The notes beneath the pieces were generated by a model. That model ran no database searches. It was not told the origin of the DNA and was given only the letters and a program-made list of their open reading frames with translations. From Gammaproteobacteria bacterium (GTDB taxonomy: Bacteria; Pseudomonadota; Gammaproteobacteria; Chromatiales; Chromatiaceae), in NCBI GenBank assembly GCA_009928645.1, contig SACH01000017.1, positions 1 to 51,070 of the forward strand: 51,070 bases of DNA, read 5' to 3'. Position numbers and translations under genes: made by a program. Shown here in pieces: positions 17,464 to 26,175 of this stretch; the first letter of the stretch is position 1, and each line of letters starts with the position of its first letter.

Positions 17464-18267
17464 ATGATACAGGCAGACCCGCCCTTGGCCCAGACGTCCC
17501 CTTCCCTTCCCCAGACCCCCCCCACTGACCTGACCGGCAAGGTGGCCTTGATCACCGGTGCCGCCCATCGCATCGGCGCCGAGATTGCCCGGACCCTCCA
17601 TGCCGCGGGGGCGGATCTCGCCCTCCACTATCGCCTTTCGGCGGCTGGAGCCCAGGCCCTGCAGCGAGAACTGGAACAGACCCGGCCGGGCTCGGTCCTG
17701 CTCCTCGAAGCCGACCTAACCGCTTGTCAGGCCTTCCCCGACCTGATAGCCCGCATCCAGGCCTTCCGCGGCCGCCTCGACATCCTCATCAACAATGCCT
17801 CCAGTTTCTACCCCACCCCCTTTGGCCAGGTGAGTGAAGCCCAGTGGGAGGACCTCCTCGCCTCTAACCTCAAGGGGCCCTTTTTCCTCGCGCAAGCCGC
17901 CGCCCCCCTGCTACGGACGGCCCGAGGTTGTATCGTCAACCTGGTCGACATCCATGCCGAACGGCCCCACAAGGATCACCCCGTCTATTCCATCGCCAAA
18001 GCTGGCAATGCCATGATGGTCAAGGCCCTGGCCCGGGAACTGGGGCCGGAGATCCGGGTCAACGGCATTGCCCCCGGTATCATCCTCTGGCCCGCAGGTG
18101 AGGGAGCCACGCCCTCAAGCAAGGCCGAACTTCTGGGCCGGACGGCTTTGGGGCGACCGGGTTCGCCGGGAGACGTCGCTCGGGCGGTCCTCTTCCTGGT
18201 GCGCGAGGCGGATTACATCACCGGCCAGGTCATTGCCGTCGATGGTGGGCGCACCCTACAACAATGA
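17464..18267 (+). CDS. Pteridine reductase (PTR1/FolM-like SDR)
   Basis: A 267-residue short-chain dehydrogenase. The cofactor loop is TGAAHRIG (residues 31-38), whose Arg marks NADPH preference in this subgroup. The usual catalytic Ser is replaced by Asp162 (NLVDIHAERP), 13 residues before Tyr175 of YSIAK (Lys179). This Asp-Tyr-Lys arrangement is that of trypanosomatid PTR1. Likely role: reduction of dihydropterins or dihydrofolate. AGGA precedes the ATG by seven bases after the shared 38-base divergent region. The first 22 residues are a Pro-rich extension. Confidence 0.88.
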   Translation: MIQADPPLAQTSPSLPQTPPTDLTGKVALITGAAHRIGAEIARTLHAAGADLALHYRLSAAGAQALQRELEQTRPGSVLLLEADLTACQAFPDLIARIQAFRGRLDILINNASSFYPTPFGQVSEAQWEDLLASNLKGPFFLAQAAAPLLRTARGCIVNLVDIHAERPHKDHPVYSIAKAGNAMMVKALARELGPEIRVNGIAPGIILWPAGEGATPSSKAELLGRTALGRPGSPGDVARAVLFLVREADYITGQVIAVDGGRTLQQ

Positions 18268-18579
18268 ACCATAGATCTCGCAAGACCGCTTTGGCTGTAC
18301 CAACTCAATAAATTTCAAAATCATAGAATTGATCGGCCTAGAAAATTTACCGACGCCGGAAGTGAATAAAAGTTAGAATTTGCTTAAATAGGGGCCTGCC
18401 CTGTGCTCAGCACCTCCGCGGCATTCAGCCTCACTGCTCAGGGCGGATCGACCATGGGAGGTGCCTGGACCATCCCCTGGGCGGGTTGGGCCTGTACGGA
18501 CCCCATGACCTCCACCGCTTACCATCTCCGGACCCACCATCCCAGGCTAGCGTAACAGAACCCAGACGAGCAGGACTCC
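18268..18579 (+). other. 312-base gap upstream of the Met-rich coiled-coil pair
   Basis: The left part (18290-18395) is AT-rich and holds a TAGAAT -10-like hexamer at 18374-18379, but no good -35. GCCCTG (18398) and CAGGGC (18439) could pair across a 35-base loop, enclosing the small palindrome GTGCT-C-AGCAC (18403-18413). A 33-codon ORF (18454-18555) is present but unsupported. This probably holds the promoter and leader of the next two genes. Confidence 0.4.
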
Positions 18580-19161
18580 ATGACGGAAGACGATAACAAA
18601 CCCAGCCGTGCGGTTGACGATGCCATCCTCCAGCAACAATACCGTCGGGCGCTCAGTTCCTTCGAGGGCATCATCCTTAGCGAAATCGAGCTCACCCGCA
18701 CCCTTGGTAATCGGCTGAATTACGCCATCCAGGCGGGCACCTTCATCCTGGCCGCCATCTCCATTTCCCTCTCATTACTGCTTTTTACCCTGACCTCCCA
18801 GGTCTCACGTATTTCCGGCGTCGTCGACGGCATGAAAGAACACTTCATCTCGGTAAGTCACCAGATGACGGCCATCAACGGCCACATGGACTCCATCGAA
18901 AAGCGCGTCGCTCTCTTGGAGACGTTCGACTATCGGACAGCCATCATGGACGTGGAGATGAGTAATATCCTGGGGGACATGAATCAGATGCGTGCCAACG
19001 TCGACGGCATCGATGCCACCCTAGCCACGGTCCGCAACCATATTGCCAATGTCTCGTTCAACATGGATCTGATGAACAACGAGGTGCAGATCATGAGCAC
19101 GGAGATGGGCCAGATGGCCAAGCCCATGCGCAACATGAACAAGATCTTTCCTTTTCCCTAG
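18580..19161 (+). CDS. Membrane-anchored Met-rich coiled-coil protein, first of a pair
   Basis: Not recognised. 193 residues: a hydrophilic N-terminus, one membrane segment at about residues 48-72, then a long helical region to the C-terminus. In this region Met recurs at heptad-like three/four spacing (residues 123, 127, 134, 137, and 162, 165, 172, 176, 179, 183, 186). The chain ends in PMRNMNKIFPFP. I infer a bitopic inner-membrane protein with a periplasmic coiled coil. AGGA lies five bases before the ATG. The next gene, 23 bases downstream, has the same layout and a similar ending, so the two probably act together. Confidence 0.8.
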   Translation: MTEDDNKPSRAVDDAILQQQYRRALSSFEGIILSEIELTRTLGNRLNYAIQAGTFILAAISISLSLLLFTLTSQVSRISGVVDGMKEHFISVSHQMTAINGHMDSIEKRVALLETFDYRTAIMDVEMSNILGDMNQMRANVDGIDATLATVRNHIANVSFNMDLMNNEVQIMSTEMGQMAKPMRNMNKIFPFP

Positions 19162-19184
19162 ATTCCCCCAGGGTAAATGCCAGT

Positions 19185-19733
19185 ATGATCAGACAGCGTG
19201 AGGATCCCCGGCAGGCCATTGTTCAGGTCATTCAGCGACTAGGTCGCGCCACTCAGCTCCACCTCGACGAACGTCATCGCCACTTCCGGATCACGGATAT
19301 CGTGCTCATCACTGCCTCACTCCTGATCCTGGGCGGGGCTGCTTTTGACGTTTATCATGCCCGATTGCTCTACCAGGACTTCAACGAGATCATCACCGAT
19401 ATGTACGCCATCCATGATCATCTGGTGGGCGTGGACAACGACATGGCGGACATCACCACCAACATGCAGTCCTTCGACAATCACATGGCCCACATGGACC
19501 ATATGAACGAACGGATGAAATCCATGGCCAGAACTATGCCCCAGATCCGGGAAAATACCCGTCTCATGGCAGGGGACATGACGAGCATTGAGGAGAACAT
19601 GCGCCTGGTCGGCGATGCCATGCTGATCCTCGATACCCGGATCCATGCCATGCTCGGTGGTGTGGGTATCATGCGCGGCCACATGCACCAATTCTCCCGG
19701 CCCATGTCCGCTTTCACCCCTTTCATGCCGTGA
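19185..19733 (+). CDS. Membrane-anchored Met/His-rich coiled-coil protein, second of a pair
   Basis: Not recognised. 182 residues: a basic, His-containing N-terminus, a membrane segment at about residues 36-55, then a helical region with 18 Met between residues 73 and 181. The core runs [14 protein letters not shown] (101-114), with His interspersed. Met occupies positions at three/four spacing, as in a coiled-coil core. The C-terminus ends [10 protein letters not shown], echoing the upstream protein. AGGG precedes the ATG. Probable paralogue and partner of the preceding gene product; Met/His metal binding is possible but unproven. Confidence 0.8.
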   Translation: MIRQREDPRQAIVQVIQRLGRATQLHLDERHRHFRITDIVLITASLLILGGAAFDVYHARLLYQDFNEIITDMYAIHDHLVGVDNDMADITTNMQSFDNHMAHMDHMNERMKSMARTMPQIRENTRLMAGDMTSIEENMRLVGDAMLILDTRIHAMLGGVGIMRGHMHQFSRPMSAFTPFMP

Positions 19734-19809
19734 GCGCGGCCCTTCCTCTAAAATAGCCCCATCGGCGGCAAGACCCGAACCACCTCGCACCCCTGGCGGA
19801 AACAACACC

Positions 19810-20529
19810 ATGTACCATGCCGACCACAATGTGGATCAGGCCGAGATCAGCAAATTCGAGGCCATGGCTGCCCGCTGGTGGGACCCCCATAGTGAGTTCA
19901 GACCCTTGCACGAGCTCAACCCCGTCCGCCTGGATTTCATCGATCAGGCTGCCGGGCTGGCGGGGAAGAAGGTCCTGGACGTAGGCTGCGGCGGCGGTAT
20001 CCTCGCTGAGGGCATGGCCACCCGCGGCGCCCAGGTCACGGGCATCGACTTGGGGGAGATGCCACTGCGGGTCGCCGAACTGCACACCCTGGAGACGGGT
20101 GTCAAGGTCCACTACCGACGCATTTCCGCCGAGGCGCTGGCGATGGAGGCCCCCGCCAGCTTTGACCTCGTTACCTGCATGGAGATGCTCGAACACGTCC
20201 CCGACCCAGGTTCAATCATTGCCGCCTGCGCGCGCCTGGTCAAACCGGGGGGGCAGATCTTCTTCTCCACCCTCAACCGCAACCCCAAGTCCTATCTGCT
20301 GGCCATCATTGGCGCTGAATACCTGCTGCGCTGGCTCCCGCCCGGAACCCATGATTATGCCCGCTTCATTCGCCCGGCGGAGTTGGGGCGTTGGCTCCGC
20401 GCCGCCGGCCTGGAGTTGAACCAGTTGATGGGCATGACCTACCATCCACTGCTGGGTCAGTATCGTCTCGATCCGCGGGACCTCGATGTCAACTATCTGG
20501 CCGCCTGTCGGCGCCCGGGGAACGGTTGA
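19810..20529 (+). CDS. ubiG: Ubiquinone biosynthesis O-methyltransferase
   Basis: Catalyses both O-methylations of ubiquinone synthesis. The 239-residue protein has the UbiG start ([18 protein letters not shown]), the SAM loop [15 protein letters not shown] (about residues 57-71), [11 protein letters not shown], and [19 protein letters not shown], all family hallmarks. I start at ATG 19810, with GGCGGA upstream; longer in-frame starts overlap the preceding gene. The NDUFAF6-like gene follows after 31 bases, so they may share a transcript. Confidence 0.95.
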   Translation: MYHADHNVDQAEISKFEAMAARWWDPHSEFRPLHELNPVRLDFIDQAAGLAGKKVLDVGCGGGILAEGMATRGAQVTGIDLGEMPLRVAELHTLETGVKVHYRRISAEALAMEAPASFDLVTCMEMLEHVPDPGSIIAACARLVKPGGQIFFSTLNRNPKSYLLAIIGAEYLLRWLPPGTHDYARFIRPAELGRWLRAAGLELNQLMGMTYHPLLGQYRLDPRDLDVNYLAACRRPGNG

Positions 20530-20560
20530 GGTAGAGTTGGGAGGCCGTCCTTCAACCCCC

Positions 20561-21451
20561 ATGGCCGTACCCCAATCCCCAAGCCCCGACCCCTGGGCCT
20601 ACCCCAACGACGCCAGCCCCCTGGGCTCCTCGACTTATTACAGCATCCGCTTTTCCCCCCCGGAACTGCGCGACGACCTCGCCCGCCTGGCCGCCTGGCG
20701 CCACCAGGTTCGCGCCATCCTGGAGGAGGTCAGAGATCCTGGGGTGGCCAGGCTCAAGCTGCAATGGTGGCGGGACGAGGCCCACCGCCTGGTAGATGGT
20801 GTCCCCAGCCACCCCTTGAATCGCGCCCTCCAGCCCCTGGTAGCCCGGTCCGGGCTACCGATCGCCCCGCTGTTACAATTAGTCAACGAGATCGAGGGCG
20901 CGATCCTCTGCCGTGAACTGGCGGATGACAGGGCATTGGAAGCCGTTTGCGATGCCGATCTGGGCGGTCTTTTCGAACTCCTGGCCCGGGTCCACGGCCT
21001 TCAGGACCCAGAGGATCTGGTCGCGGCGCGGTGCCTCGGCACCTTCTGTGCCCTGGTCTACCGCATTCGCGACAGCGGCTGGCTCGCCCGCCAGGGTCGG
21101 GCACCCATCCCGTTGACCCGCCTGAGGTCTCTAGGCCTGACGCCGGACAGGCTACGCCTGGCCGAACATCGTGCCCGCTTGCCGGAATGGCTGCCGGAAC
21201 TCGCCCAGCAGGCCCGCGCCCTCCTGGCCAGGCCTCATCACTTCGCCGGCCTGCCCGCCAGCCTGCGCCTGCGCGCTCGGATTCTCGCCAGTCTGCTGGA
21301 CGAACTGGAGGCCCTGTCGTTCCAGGTTGCCGAGCTGCGGCTGAGCCTCACCCCCTGGCGCAAGCTCTGGCTGGCCTGGCGGGAAAGCCACGGGTCGGCA
21401 AGCACTGGCGCCACCAGGTCCCTGACCTGGGCCAAACCCGGGTCCTCCTGA
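20561..21451 (+). CDS. NDUFAF6-like squalene/phytoene synthase-fold protein
   Basis: A 296-residue all-helical protein with the Squalene/phytoene synthase fold (ARLKLQWWRDEAHRLVDG, ELLARVHG, LGTFCALVYRIRDSG). The Asp-rich DxxxD motifs that bind prenyl diphosphate are degraded: the second reads RIRDSGWLARQGRAPIP. That pattern matches the NDUFAF6 group of complex I assembly factors better than active prenyl synthases. ATG 20561 is chosen; a GGGAGG stretch lies 15 bases upstream. It lies between ubiG and an SDR gene on the plus strand. A true prenyl synthase is unlikely but not excluded. Confidence 0.78.
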   Translation: MAVPQSPSPDPWAYPNDASPLGSSTYYSIRFSPPELRDDLARLAAWRHQVRAILEEVRDPGVARLKLQWWRDEAHRLVDGVPSHPLNRALQPLVARSGLPIAPLLQLVNEIEGAILCRELADDRALEAVCDADLGGLFELLARVHGLQDPEDLVAARCLGTFCALVYRIRDSGWLARQGRAPIPLTRLRSLGLTPDRLRLAEHRARLPEWLPELAQQARALLARPHHFAGLPASLRLRARILASLLDELEALSFQVAELRLSLTPWRKLWLAWRESHGSASTGATRSLTWAKPGSS

Positions 21452-21511
21452 CCCGGGACTGTCCTCCATCCCATCCTCAACACCGCCTCATCCATCTCTT
21501 GCCAGATTGCC

Positions 21512-22243
21512 ATGGAACACTATCAACCTGACCCCGATCTCCTGACCGGTCGCATCATCCTCGTCACCGGCACCGCCGATAGCCTGGGGGCGGCAGTCGG
21601 CCGGGCCAGTGCCGCCCATGGCGCAACGGTCATTCTGTCCGACCTGGAGGAATCCCGGCTGGGTCCCCTTTATGACCAGATCGTCGCCAGTGGCGCCCCG
21701 GAGCCTGCCATCCTGCCCCTGGACCTAGAGGGTGCAGACGAGACCCACTATCAGGCCGTCGCCGCCACCCTGGCCCGGGAATTCGGTCGGTTGGATGGCA
21801 TTGCCCACTGCGCCGCGTTCGCCCCTTTCCTCAGCCGCATCGATGACTATGACGCCAGCGAGTGGGAGCGGGTGGTGCGCATCAACCTGACCGCCCCCTT
21901 CCTCCTTACCCAGGCCTGCCTGCCCTTGCTCCGCCATGCCCCAGACGCGTCCATCGTCTTCACCGCTGACCGGGTCGGCCGCCATGGCCTGGCTTACTGG
22001 GGCGCCTTCGCCGCAGCCAAATTCGGGATCGAGGGCCTGATGCAGACCCTGGCCGAGGAGACCAAGGACCAGGGCCGGATGCGCGTCAACAGCCTGGACC
22101 CTGGCATCATCCGCACTGGGTTGCGTACCCGCCTCTACCCCGGGGAGAACCCTCATGAACTGCCAGCCGCCGATACCATCACCCCGGCCTATCTCTACCT
22201 CCTTGGTCCAGATAGCCGGGGAGTCACGGGCAAGGCCTTGTAA
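21512..22243 (+). CDS. YciK-like short-chain dehydrogenase lacking catalytic Ser and Tyr
   Basis: A 243-residue Rossmann protein similar to the YciK group (cofactor loop VTGTADSLG, core NLTAPFLLTQACLPLL, and WGAFAAAKFGIEGLMQTLAEE). At the active site Tyr is replaced by Phe166 while Lys170 is kept, and no Ser lies at the expected 12-14 positions upstream (Ala152-Asp153-Arg154). The codon is an unambiguous TTC. The protein is therefore probably not a standard oxidoreductase and may be a binding or regulatory SDR. No ribosome site is evident. It follows the NDUFAF6-like gene by 60 bases. Confidence 0.85.
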   Translation: MEHYQPDPDLLTGRIILVTGTADSLGAAVGRASAAHGATVILSDLEESRLGPLYDQIVASGAPEPAILPLDLEGADETHYQAVAATLAREFGRLDGIAHCAAFAPFLSRIDDYDASEWERVVRINLTAPFLLTQACLPLLRHAPDASIVFTADRVGRHGLAYWGAFAAAKFGIEGLMQTLAEETKDQGRMRVNSLDPGIIRTGLRTRLYPGENPHELPAADTITPAYLYLLGPDSRGVTGKAL

Positions 22244-22437
22244 TCAGAGGCTTGGCACTATTTAGCTTGGCTGGTAAAGGCATCAGCCGTCTCACCATCT
22301 ATAAGTTCCAGGAGGCGCACCAAAACTCGCTAAAGCGAGGCCCTTGTCTCTACCATGAATCAATGACTTTGAGGCACCTGCGAGCTATCTGATGAGAGTC
22401 GATCAAAACGGATGGGGCGCAAGCTTCCCCCTGCCTG

Positions 22438-22680
22438 TCAGCCATCATGCTGCCTTGCCGGCGCCTTGGGCGCCGGGTCCTGGCCAATCTCAGGGGCGGG
22501 TGGTGCCCCCTCCGCATCGGGAAAGCGCCGGGGATCCACGGTGTCCTCCTCCATGAGGATGCGCTGGCCATCACCCTCCAGATCGTCGAACTGGCCGGAA
22601 CGTGCGGCCCAGAAGAGGACGATGACCGCGACGAGACCGAGCAGGATCATGCCAGGTATCAAGCCATAAATGACGTCCAT
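22438..22680 (-). CDS. ccoS: cbb3 oxidase maturation protein CcoS
   Basis: An 80-residue single-pass membrane protein needed for cofactor insertion into cbb3 oxidase. The N-terminal membrane segment (about residues 8-28) is followed by the family motif FWAARSGQFDDLEGDGQRIL. The C-terminal 35 residues are Pro/Ala-rich. It is the last gene of the cco cluster, 30 bases after ccoI. I start at ATG 22680; an in-frame TTG at 22704 is less likely. Confidence 0.93.
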   Translation of the reverse strand: MDVIYGLIPGMILLGLVAVIVLFWAARSGQFDDLEGDGQRILMEEDTVDPRRFPDAEGAPPAPEIGQDPAPKAPARQHDG

Positions 22681-22710
22681 GGTGCAGATACAACCCTCTT
22701 GCAATGGCGA

Positions 22711-25323
22711 TTAGCGCCTGGGCGACTGAAAAAGCTGGCGAATGCGGGCAGAATTGCCGATGACGGCCAGGGAGCTGAGGGGCATGGACACGGCGGCCAC
22801 GAGGGGGGTCACCAGGGCAGCCATGGCCATGGGCACCATGATGAGATTGTAGACAATGGAAATGCCGATGTTCTGACGGATGGTGCGCAGGGTGCGGCGG
22901 GACAGGGCGGCGGCCTGGGGTACCTTGGCCAGTTCGGCCTTCATGAGGACGATGTCGGCGCTGGCGATGGAGACATCAGTGCCACTACCCATGGCAATGC
23001 CGACGTCCGCACGGACCAGGGCCGGGGCATCGTTGACCCCGTCACCCACCATGGCCACGCGCTGACCCTGGGCCTGGAGATCAGCGATGACGCGATCCTT
23101 GTCCTCGGGCAGAACCTCGGCGATGACCTCCACCCCGCCCAAGGCCTGAGCGATACGCTCCGCCACCTCCTGGCGGTCACCCGTCAAGAGCGTCACCCGG
23201 ATGCCTTGGGCCTTGAGGCCGGCGACCGTGTCGGCGGCGTCGGGCCGCAACCGATCCTGGACGGCCAGGATCAGCACCAGCCTACCCTCGATGGCGAGAT
23301 GGATGGGCGTGGCGCCCCCGGCGCTGAAGGCGTTAGCCGCCGCGACCAGGCTCGGCAGATCGACCGCCATACCCTGGCTCCGTAGCCAATCGGCGGTACC
23401 GGCGACGACCAGCCGTCCCGCCACCTGGCCCCGGATGCCCTGACCCGGTTGGGTCCGCACCTCCGCCACCTCCAGGTGGCGATAGGCGATATCCCGTTCC
23501 TGACAGAGATTCAGCACCGCCCTAGCGATCGGATGCTCGGAAAAACGCTCCAGGGCCGCCAGACTGGCCAGATATCCGCTCATCTCACCCGGCAAGGCAT
23601 CAGCCTGGGGCGCCAGGAGTTGTTGAGTCCCTTCCAGTTCCTCACGATCACGGCTGTCAAGCCTCTCAGAGCCTCCCACTCCTGGGGCGCTGTTAGCACC
23701 ACCGGGCCACAGGCCCCCTTCGGTGGCGATGGCCGTCACTGCCGGTCGGCCCTCCGTGAGGGTACCAGTCTTATCGAAGACGAAGTGATTGATGCTCGAC
23801 AAACTCTCCAGTACCGCCCCCGTCTTGACCAGGATGCCATGACGGGCACCGAGTCCCGAGGCAACGGCGATCGCCATGGGGGTGGCCATACCGAAGGCAC
23901 AGGGACAGGTGATAATGAGCACGGCAGTGGCCGCCATCAGGGCCACTTCCAGGTCCGTCCCCACCCAGAAGAGGAAGGTGACAAGACCTAGGCTCAGGGT
24001 GGCGGCAACAAACCAGGGCACGATCCGATCGGCGGTGCACTGGATGGGGGCCTTGCTAGCCTGGGCCTGCTCCACCAGGGCGATGATGCGACCCAGGGCC
24101 GTGTCACGCAGCAGACCCTCGACCCGAACTTGCAGGACGCCGGGGCCGTTGAGAGTGCCGGCCGCCACCCGTTCCCCCTGGGCCTTGAGCACGGGCCGAG
24201 ACTCACCGGTGAGCATGGACTCGTCGACCTGACTCTCCCCCTCCAGGACGAGGCCATCCACCGGTACCTTTTCCCCGGGGCGTACCAGGACCGTCTCGCC
24301 GCCCTTGACGGCGCGCATGGGCAGTACCACCTCCTCACCCTGGCGCAGGACGGTCGCGACCTTGGGCTGCAGGTCGAGTAATCGCTGGGTGGAGGCCACC
24401 GCCTGACGCTTGGAGATGGATTCCAGGAAGCGCCCGACCAGGATTACAAAGAGAAAATTGACCACCGTATCCCAATAAACGTCGCCGACCTGGGTGCCCG
24501 TCACCGTCACATAGAGTGAATAAAGGTAAGTGATGGTGACACCGATGGCGATAGGCAAATCCATGGTCAGGCTGCGAGCCCGCACTCCCAGGACCGCGCC
24601 CTTGTAAAACGGCCAACCCGAATAAAGCAGCACCGGCGTAGCGATGGCACAGCCGATCCAGTGAAAGAGGCCGCGGAACTCGCCTTCATCCGCCCCCGCG
24701 TAGAGGGCGATGGAGATCCACATCAGGTTCATCATGCCGAAGGCGGCGACGGCCATGCGATACAGCAGGCGGCGATTGGCCCGTTGCAGGGAACCCTCCG
24801 CCACCTCGGGATCGAAGGGCATGGCGACATAGCCGATTTCGCCCAGGCGCCTGAGGACCTGGGATAGCTTGAGCCGACCGTTGTCCCAGCGGAGTCGCAG
24901 GCGCCGACCCGTGAGATTGACCCGGGCCTCGGCCACGCCGGGCATGGCCTTCAGACTGTTTTCGATCAGCCAGACACAGGCCGCGCAGTGGATACCCTCC
25001 ACCAGCAGGTTGATCTCCCGGACCTCGCCCAGGGAATCCACGAACTCTTCCTGAACCTCGTCGATGTCGTAAAGGGCCAGGTCTTTGGGAAGCTCCGGGG
25101 GAGGGCCGAGGAGTTCACCCTCGGGCGTGCGTTGGTAAAAGCCCTCCAAGCCCGCGGCATGGATCGCCTCGCACACCGACTTACAACCGGTGCAGCAAAA
25201 AGACCGCGGCTGGCCACGAATCAGGGCGCGAACCTCGGCCTGAGGGGCAACCTCCAGGCCGCAATGGAAGCAGCGCAGCGGGGAAGGGGGCGAGGGGGGA
25301 GCAGGAGCCTTCAGGTCACTCAC
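22711..25323 (-). CDS. ccoI: Copper-exporting P1B-type ATPase CcoI/FixI
   Basis: Pumps copper across the inner membrane for cbb3 assembly. The 870-residue protein has an N-terminal Cys-rich domain (Cys18-x-x-Cys21, then CCTGC at 43-47), a heavy-metal-associated domain with Cys113-AA-Cys116, and eight predicted membrane helices. It carries the TCPC metal site, TGES actuator loop, DKTGTLTEG phosphorylation site, EHPIA and GDGVNDAP. The nucleotide-binding region carries an extra low-complexity segment of about 40 residues after the phosphorylation site. The N-terminal zinc-finger-like domain is typical of the FixI subgroup. It lies between ccoH and ccoS. Confidence 0.96.
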   Translation of the reverse strand: MSDLKAPAPPSPPSPLRCFHCGLEVAPQAEVRALIRGQPRSFCCTGCKSVCEAIHAAGLEGFYQRTPEGELLGPPPELPKDLALYDIDEVQEEFVDSLGEVREINLLVEGIHCAACVWLIENSLKAMPGVAEARVNLTGRRLRLRWDNGRLKLSQVLRRLGEIGYVAMPFDPEVAEGSLQRANRRLLYRMAVAAFGMMNLMWISIALYAGADEGEFRGLFHWIGCAIATPVLLYSGWPFYKGAVLGVRARSLTMDLPIAIGVTITYLYSLYVTVTGTQVGDVYWDTVVNFLFVILVGRFLESISKRQAVASTQRLLDLQPKVATVLRQGEEVVLPMRAVKGGETVLVRPGEKVPVDGLVLEGESQVDESMLTGESRPVLKAQGERVAAGTLNGPGVLQVRVEGLLRDTALGRIIALVEQAQASKAPIQCTADRIVPWFVAATLSLGLVTFLFWVGTDLEVALMAATAVLIITCPCAFGMATPMAIAVASGLGARHGILVKTGAVLESLSSINHFVFDKTGTLTEGRPAVTAIATEGGLWPGGANSAPGVGGSERLDSRDREELEGTQQLLAPQADALPGEMSGYLASLAALERFSEHPIARAVLNLCQERDIAYRHLEVAEVRTQPGQGIRGQVAGRLVVAGTADWLRSQGMAVDLPSLVAAANAFSAGGATPIHLAIEGRLVLILAVQDRLRPDAADTVAGLKAQGIRVTLLTGDRQEVAERIAQALGGVEVIAEVLPEDKDRVIADLQAQGQRVAMVGDGVNDAPALVRADVGIAMGSGTDVSIASADIVLMKAELAKVPQAAALSRRTLRTIRQNIGISIVYNLIMVPMAMAALVTPLVAAVSMPLSSLAVIGNSARIRQLFQSPRR

Positions 25324-25383
25324 CGCCAGTGATCCGCCCGCGAGGGTGGCTCAGGTCGGACCTCGACCGAAGCCAAGACCCGG

Positions 25384-25950
25384 TTACTGTCTGGCAGGGG
25401 AGAATTCTCCATTCACCGCTGGAACCGCCAGCCTGGTGGCTACGGCCGGCACCTGGACGCGGCGGCCATGGGTGAATTCCTCACCGCCGTAGCGCACGGC
25501 CACGAGCGTGTCCCAGGCACCAACCAAGGGAAAGCTGACATCCACCCGATAATGGCCGGGCCCCTCCTCGATCATCGGCAAATCGAAATCCTGCTGGGAG
25601 TCGGAGGGCCGGTAGGCATAAAAGTGGGCCTCCTCGACGGCCGCCGGCCGCCCGGCCTTGTCGACGAGGAAGAAACGAATGGCCTTAGGCTCGCCGACCA
25701 CCAGATCACGCGGAACATCGGCCTGCATGACCCAGCCCGGGTCATGCGCCTGCTTGCTGGCCCAGTTCTTTTCGTAGTTCTGGCCGCGGTCGTAGAAATT
25801 TTCGATCACCAAGCCCGGGTTAGTGGAGATCCCCAGGACGACCAGCGTGAGATTAACGATCAGGACGACCAAGACCAGGGTAACCCATCCGATCACCCAA
25901 GGACTCTTCCAGGCGGGGATAGGCCTGGTCTGCGCACGGGAGGCTGTCAT
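25384..25950 (-). CDS. ccoH: FixH/CcoH family cbb3 assembly protein
   Basis: A 188-residue protein with one membrane segment (about residues 19-42), the family motif VIENFYDRGQNYEKNWASKQ near residue 50, and a periplasmic beta-sandwich (GHYRVDVSFPLVGAWD). CcoH/FixH is an assembly factor of cbb3 oxidase, thought to aid copper insertion with CcoI. ATG 25950 matches the family start, with GGAG 11 bases upstream. It lies 60 bases before ccoI and 225 bases after ccoG; the longer gap holds a strong stem-loop. Confidence 0.9.
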   Translation of the reverse strand: MTASRAQTRPIPAWKSPWVIGWVTLVLVVLIVNLTLVVLGISTNPGLVIENFYDRGQNYEKNWASKQAHDPGWVMQADVPRDLVVGEPKAIRFFLVDKAGRPAAVEEAHFYAYRPSDSQQDFDLPMIEEGPGHYRVDVSFPLVGAWDTLVAVRYGGEEFTHGRRVQVPAVATRLAVPAVNGEFSPARQ

Positions 25951-26047
25951 GGCACCATCAGCTCCAAGAGGGGATGCAAAGGAAGCAGGTCGGTATTGTA
26001 ATCGCGGTGGGTCCGCTTGGCGCGGAAGAATAGGGAGCATTTGGTCA

Positions 26048-26072
26048 GGGCCTGAGAATCCGTCTCAGGCCC
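26048..26072 (-). other. Perfect ten-base-pair stem-loop between ccoG and ccoH
   Basis: GGGCCTGAGA and TCTCAGGCCC pair perfectly around a five-base loop. No T-run follows in the minus-strand direction, so it is more likely an mRNA processing or stability element, or a weak terminator, than a classical terminator. Confidence 0.6.
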
Positions 26073-26175
26073 CGCGGGGAAAGAACCTCAAGTTCCACGC
26101 CTTGGCGCCAGCCTTTACAGCTCGGCCTGGCCTTCAGTCAGCGGATGGCATCGGGTGGCGCGGTCAAGGTCGTCG

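Noticed and set aside
18454-18555. 33-codon ORF upstream of the Met-rich pair (MGGAWTIPWAGW...)
   Set aside because: Composition is not gene-like (many Trp, Pro, His), and only a weak GGCGGA precedes it. Kept as a note in the gap entry.
22326-22339. CTCGC-TAAA-GCGAG palindrome between the SDR and ccoS
   Set aside because: Only five base pairs and no T-run on either side, so I do not call it a terminator for either converging gene.
22447-23385. 312-codon ORF antisense to ccoS and ccoI
   Set aside because: Fully opposite two genes with strong family motifs, with no domain of its own.
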